Shown here: one piece after another, positions 5,136 to 7,867 of the stretch
Numbering within the stretch: the first letter of the stretch is position 1
Layout: every line of letters starts with the position of its first letter
NCBI GenBank assembly: GCA_030667885.1
Contig: DAOUVA010000190.1
Coordinates: forward strand, 1-7,867
Direction: 5' to 3'
DNA: 7,867 nucleotides
Source: Phycisphaerae bacterium
GTDB taxonomy: Bacteria; Planctomycetota; Phycisphaerae; Sedimentisphaerales; Anaerobacaceae
Translations under genes and position numbers: made by a program
Notes under the pieces: generated by a model
The model's input: the letters and a program-made list of their open reading frames with translations, nothing else
Told to the model about the DNA's origin: nothing
Database searches by the model: none

Positions 5136-7867
5136 TTACGGCCAGAGTTGCTCGATGAGCCAGCTATCTGCCAAAATAGCATAATCCACGAAGTTAACCT
5201 TCCTTGAGAGCGGTGGCTCGGGGTCGGCTAAGTTGGCCAGCGATGGTACCGGCTGATACATTTCGGTACCCGGCTCGACCGGGTCGGCAAGCATAATAAT
5301 CTCGCCCTGGCCCATGGCATAGTTGTAGTAGCGGACATCGTCAATGGTTCCTTGAACATGTAAATCGTAACCCACGTCTATCCACGCTCCTATAATGAAA
5401 CTCTCGGGGTAATTGCCGCTGTCTGCACTTATCCACCTCATAGGTCCGCCCACGTCGGTGGGACCTGCGGCCAGCAGACCGTCGACATAGACATTGGCGT
5501 AATTTCCATCATAGGTAGTGGCAAGGTGATACCATTTGCCTGTATCGTAGATGTTCTCGGTTTCCACATAGCTCATTCCAGCTTCGGTTCTTATGGCCAG
5601 GCCGAAGTCCCTTCCATTGTCGTCATTCCAGCCGTAGTTGTAGAAGAAGAATCCGCACTCGTCGTCGCCGCTATCAATGCCGTTGCCGACGAAGGAACTG
5701 AAATACGCGAAGCTGTCAAGCTTTGTCCAGCACGAGACCGTGAAGGTATCTGGCGTCAGTTCTTCGGGGTAAGTTCCGGGTGTGTTTCCTTCTCTTTCGG
5801 CACAAACCACATGGTCGAAGAGAACAACCGCGTCGCCGTCGAATTTCAGGGCATAGTCATCCGGCTCGCCGGTATAGCCCTCTACCCAGGTAGTTTCAAT
5901 GGCGTTGCCGTCATTTTCATAGACCGACGAATCCTCAGTAAATGTACCTGTCCCTTCATCAAGTTTCCACCAGCCAATCAAGTTAGCTTCAGCGGGAATC
6001 GCGGCTATAAAGTTGTAGTCCTGGATGAGCCAGTCTGCTGACATTATCTCAAGGTCCGCAAGGTCAGCGGTGCAGTCGCCATCGATATCGGCCGGGAAAA
6101 ACTCCGAGCGACAATAAGGAGGCCAGAGTTCAATCTCGTCGAAATACACGGTTCCTGTTCCACCTGCGGAAGCAGTGCGGCCAAAGCCGATTGTAATCCT
6201 TGAGACGTTCGCCAGGTCTACTGTGCTGAACTCTTCTTCAAGGTCGATGTGCCACTCGTGCCACGAATCCTCGTTGATATCGTTTACATCAGGATAGTAG
6301 GATGACTCGACTGTGTCACCGTCATCCAGGGCGATATACATTTTGTCGTTGACGGTGGTGGAATTACCGGGGTCGCCGTAGAAGACCAACCACAGAGCCT
6401 TAGCATCGCCAAGGGTCCAGTCCGAACCGACCGGTAAATCAACGGTATCGGCGTCCGCCCAGGAACCGTACTTATTCCCCGTGAGCATTTTAAGCGCATT
6501 GTTGTACAAGAACCTTAGCGAGTTACCATCATAAACGGGGTCCGTTTCGAGGAAGATTTGAGCACGGGTGTCGTTTTCGTTCCAATCGTCCCATATAGCC
6601 TCGAGGGCATCAGTATCGGCGTAGGAATTAAAGTTGTCCACAATCAGATGGGTCGCAGTTGTAAACTGCCAGACATCGCCGTACCAGGTGGTGACGTCGG
6701 CGGCTCCGTTGACCTCATCGACGGCCCAGTAGTAAGTCGTTTCGAATTCAAGAGGGCCGGGGTCATAGCTGTTGGGTCCGAGCGGTGCCGGAGCGATAAG
6801 CCGCTCATTGACATCGTTAAAGTCAGTGTTGAAGTATAGCTCGTGTGAAACCGCCTCAATACCCGGCGCCCAACTAAGGAGCGGTGTAAGAGAGACATCC
6901 ACGGCTCCATCAGCAGGGTAGGGGTCTATTGCTTTTCCCGAGGCGATCTTGAAGTTCCAGACAATACCTTTCCACGTAGTAACGTCGTTGACCTCATCGA
7001 TTCTCCAATAGTAAGTTGTGTCCAATACAAGAAGTTCACCGGGGCTGTAGCTGTTAATGTCCTGGTTGCCTTGGGGTGTGCCGCCGGTGCCGTTGTCAAC
7101 ATCGTCGAAACTGGTTCCGAAGTAGACATCGTGCGAAGCGGCATTGTCACCCGGCGACCAACTGAGGGTCATTAATTGTGGCTGCCGACTTGAACCGCTG
7201 GAAGGTTTCTCGTTCCATGCGAGGTTTGGGTCGCACGTCGTTGCTGATAACGTAGTTTTGCCGGGATTGGTAACATCATAATCAACTTTTACTACGGCCC
7301 GCAGGCCGACCAGGGCCGGATAGTTAACGTCGTCTGTAATAATCTGACCGCTGTTAACATCATAGGCGGTAATGATGCCCTTGCTGATAAGTATGGGAAC
7401 GGTTCCTGTCCAGGAGTCTGCATCATCTTCGTGGTCGTCGACGCCCGGATTAAACATATAGCCGTTGGGCACCGTCAAATCCTCATCTGCAATGAACTCA
7501 CCATCGACGATGTCAACGGAGCTGTTGCCTTCGCCGCCAATTGCAAAGTATTCGGCGTAGATAGTCCCACCGTGAAGCTTTACATGGCCGGCTCCTGCTG
7601 GTAGATCACCCCAATTGTTACCAATAACAAACTCGTAGGTATGGACCTCGCCGCCGGTCATATTGAAAAAGGAGGGATTCGGCGAGTAGAACCCGACGTA
7701 AATCTGCTCGTTAGGGACATCAATCTGACCGGCGCTCATGTTGAAGAAGCCCTGAGAGGTGTCGTAATTACCCATCTCAAGGTCTTCGCCGATAGTAATC
7801 GTCCCGCCGCTCATATTTACCGTACCGTCTCCGCCAGAGAATTGACCGATATTAAAACCTCCGGTAC
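5136..7867 (-). CDS. Large multidomain secreted/surface protein: beta-repeat, two FN3-like, carbohydrate-binding-like, dockerin-like and LamG domains (N-terminus outside window)
   Basis: The frame stays open to the window edge at 7867, so the Met codon at 7812-7814 is internal and the start and any signal peptide are missing. Counting from that Met (892 residues to the stop), the order is as follows. Residues 1-120 carry beta-strand repeats of the 'FFNMSAGQI' type. Two FN3-like modules lie at 196-290 and 297-387. A beta-sandwich domain resembling a carbohydrate-binding module spans about 388-568, with 'DNFNSY' at its start and 'VYFDEIELWPP' at its end. A dockerin-like calcium loop 'DIDGDCTADLADLEIMSADW' covers about 576-595. 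A LamG/concanavalin-like domain covers about 608-845, from 'LIGWWKLDEGTG' through 'WYHLATTYDG' to 'GTIDDVRYYN'. A final dockerin-like helix ends the protein in Trp-Pro. No catalytic domain is visible, so it may be a carbohydrate-binding or adhesive protein, or the tail of an enzyme. The composition is Asp-rich, typical of extracellular calcium-binding proteins. Confidence 0.85.
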   Translation of the reverse strand, partial: TGGFNIGQFSGGDGTVNMSGGTITIGEDLEMGNYDTSQGFFNMSAGQIDVPNEQIYVGFYSPNPSFFNMTGGEVHTYEFVIGNNWGDLPAGAGHVKLHGGTIYAEYFAIGGEGNSSVDIVDGEFIADEDLTVPNGYMFNPGVDDHEDDADSWTGTVPILISKGIITAYDVNSGQIITDDVNYPALVGLRAVVKVDYDVTNPGKTTLSATTCDPNLAWNEKPSSGSSRQPQLMTLSWSPGDNAASHDVYFGTSFDDVDNGTGGTPQGNQDINSYSPGELLVLDTTYYWRIDEVNDVTTWKGIVWNFKIASGKAIDPYPADGAVDVSLTPLLSWAPGIEAVSHELYFNTDFNDVNERLIAPAPLGPNSYDPGPLEFETTYYWAVDEVNGAADVTTWYGDVWQFTTATHLIVDNFNSYADTDALEAIWDDWNENDTRAQIFLETDPVYDGNSLRFLYNNALKMLTGNKYGSWADADTVDLPVGSDWTLGDAKALWLVFYGDPGNSTTVNDKMYIALDDGDTVESSYYPDVNDINEDSWHEWHIDLEEEFSTVDLANVSRITIGFGRTASAGGTGTVYFDEIELWPPYCRSEFFPADIDGDCTADLADLEIMSADWLIQDYNFIAAIPAEANLIGWWKLDEGTGTFTEDSSVYENDGNAIETTWVEGYTGEPDDYALKFDGDAVVLFDHVVCAEREGNTPGTYPEELTPDTFTVSCWTKLDSFAYFSSFVGNGIDSGDDECGFFFYNYGWNDDNGRDFGLAIRTEAGMSYVETENIYDTGKWYHLATTYDGNYANVYVDGLLAAGPTDVGGPMRWISADSGNYPESFIIGAWIDVGYDLHVQGTIDDVRYYNYAMGQGEIIMLADPVEPGTEMYQPVPSLANLADPEPPLSRKVNFVDYAILADSWLIEQLWP
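6657..6884 (-). repeat. FN3-like module, copy 2
   Basis: The segment repeats the pattern of the preceding module: 'LLSWAPGIEAVSHELYFNT', 'YDPGPLEFETTYYWAVDEVN' and 'WYGDVWQFTTA'. Similarity between the two copies is clear at protein level but diverged, indicating an old duplication. Confidence 0.8.
6945..7175 (-). repeat. FN3-like module, copy 1
   Basis: This segment encodes 'LSWSPGDNAASHDVYFGT', a variable linker, 'YSPGELLVLDTTYYWRIDEV' and 'WKGIVWNF'. It is paired with a similar downstream module at 6657-6884. The motif set is common in Planctomycete extracellular proteins. Confidence 0.8.
7455..7867 (-). repeat. Degenerate beta-strand repeats, five visible units of about 22-28 residues
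   Basis: The minus-strand frame shows recurring units with the core aromatic/hydrophobic-Asn-Met-Ser/Thr-Gly-Gly-x-Ile/Val: 'TVNMSGGTI', 'FFNMSAGQI', 'FFNMTGGEV', 'HVKLHGGTI' and 'SVDIVDGEF'. They are spaced about 25, 26, 28 and 22 residues apart. The array runs into the window edge, so more units probably lie upstream. The pattern suggests a right-handed beta-helix or passenger-type solenoid. Confidence 0.65.

Noticed and set aside
5526..6041. A 171-codon plus-strand open frame
   Set aside because: It lies wholly antisense to the LamG-domain coding region, has no family-like motifs and no ribosome binding site. It is a by-product of the minus-strand codon pattern.

Overview
The window looks like chromosomal DNA from an anaerobic bacterium, most likely a member of the Planctomycetota near the Phycisphaerae/Sedimentisphaerales. 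This placement is an inference. It rests on the large minus-strand protein, which has paired FN3-like modules of the 'HDVYFGT ... YYWRIDEVN' type, a 'DIDGDC...DL..MSADWL' dockerin-like loop, a LamG domain and a terminal 'VNFVDYAILADSWL...LWP' segment. That combination is familiar from Planctomycete extracellular proteins. No rRNA or other phylogenetic marker is present.

Layout: positions 2-121 hold the last 39 codons of a plus-strand gene ending in a CX2CX4C cluster, which resembles the tail of corrinoid/methionine-synthase activation proteins. An AT-rich 181-nt gap follows, with a good sigma70-like promoter (TTGCTT-N16-TATAAT) and an inverted repeat over its -35 box. Next comes a tight three-gene cluster: a methyltransferase corrinoid protein (303-962), a homolog of monomethylamine methyltransferase MtmB (967-2334), and a methyltetrahydrofolate:corrinoid methyltransferase of the AcsE/pterin-binding type (2343-3140). 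A membrane-anchored sulfatase-fold enzyme with C-terminal TPRs (3187-5034) follows 46 nt later on the same strand. A hairpin at 5079-5108 separates it from a convergent, 5'-truncated gene for a large multidomain surface or secreted protein (5136 to beyond 7867).

How the genes fit together (inference): the MtmB-like protein would take a methyl group from an N- (or O-/S-) methylated substrate and place it on the corrinoid protein. The AcsE-like enzyme would move the methyl to tetrahydrofolate, feeding one-carbon or Wood-Ljungdahl metabolism. The upstream Fe-S-type protein would re-reduce inactive Co(II) corrinoid. The main point of interest is that the MtmB homolog has a sense codon (Ile197) where archaeal MtmB carries pyrrolysine, and two other catalytic residues are also changed. 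This is probably a non-pyrrolysine member of the MtmB family with an unknown substrate, in a folate-linked rather than coenzyme-M-linked pathway. The sulfatase-like enzyme may be co-transcribed, but its functional link is unclear. The minus-strand gene is probably unrelated to the methyl-transfer cluster.
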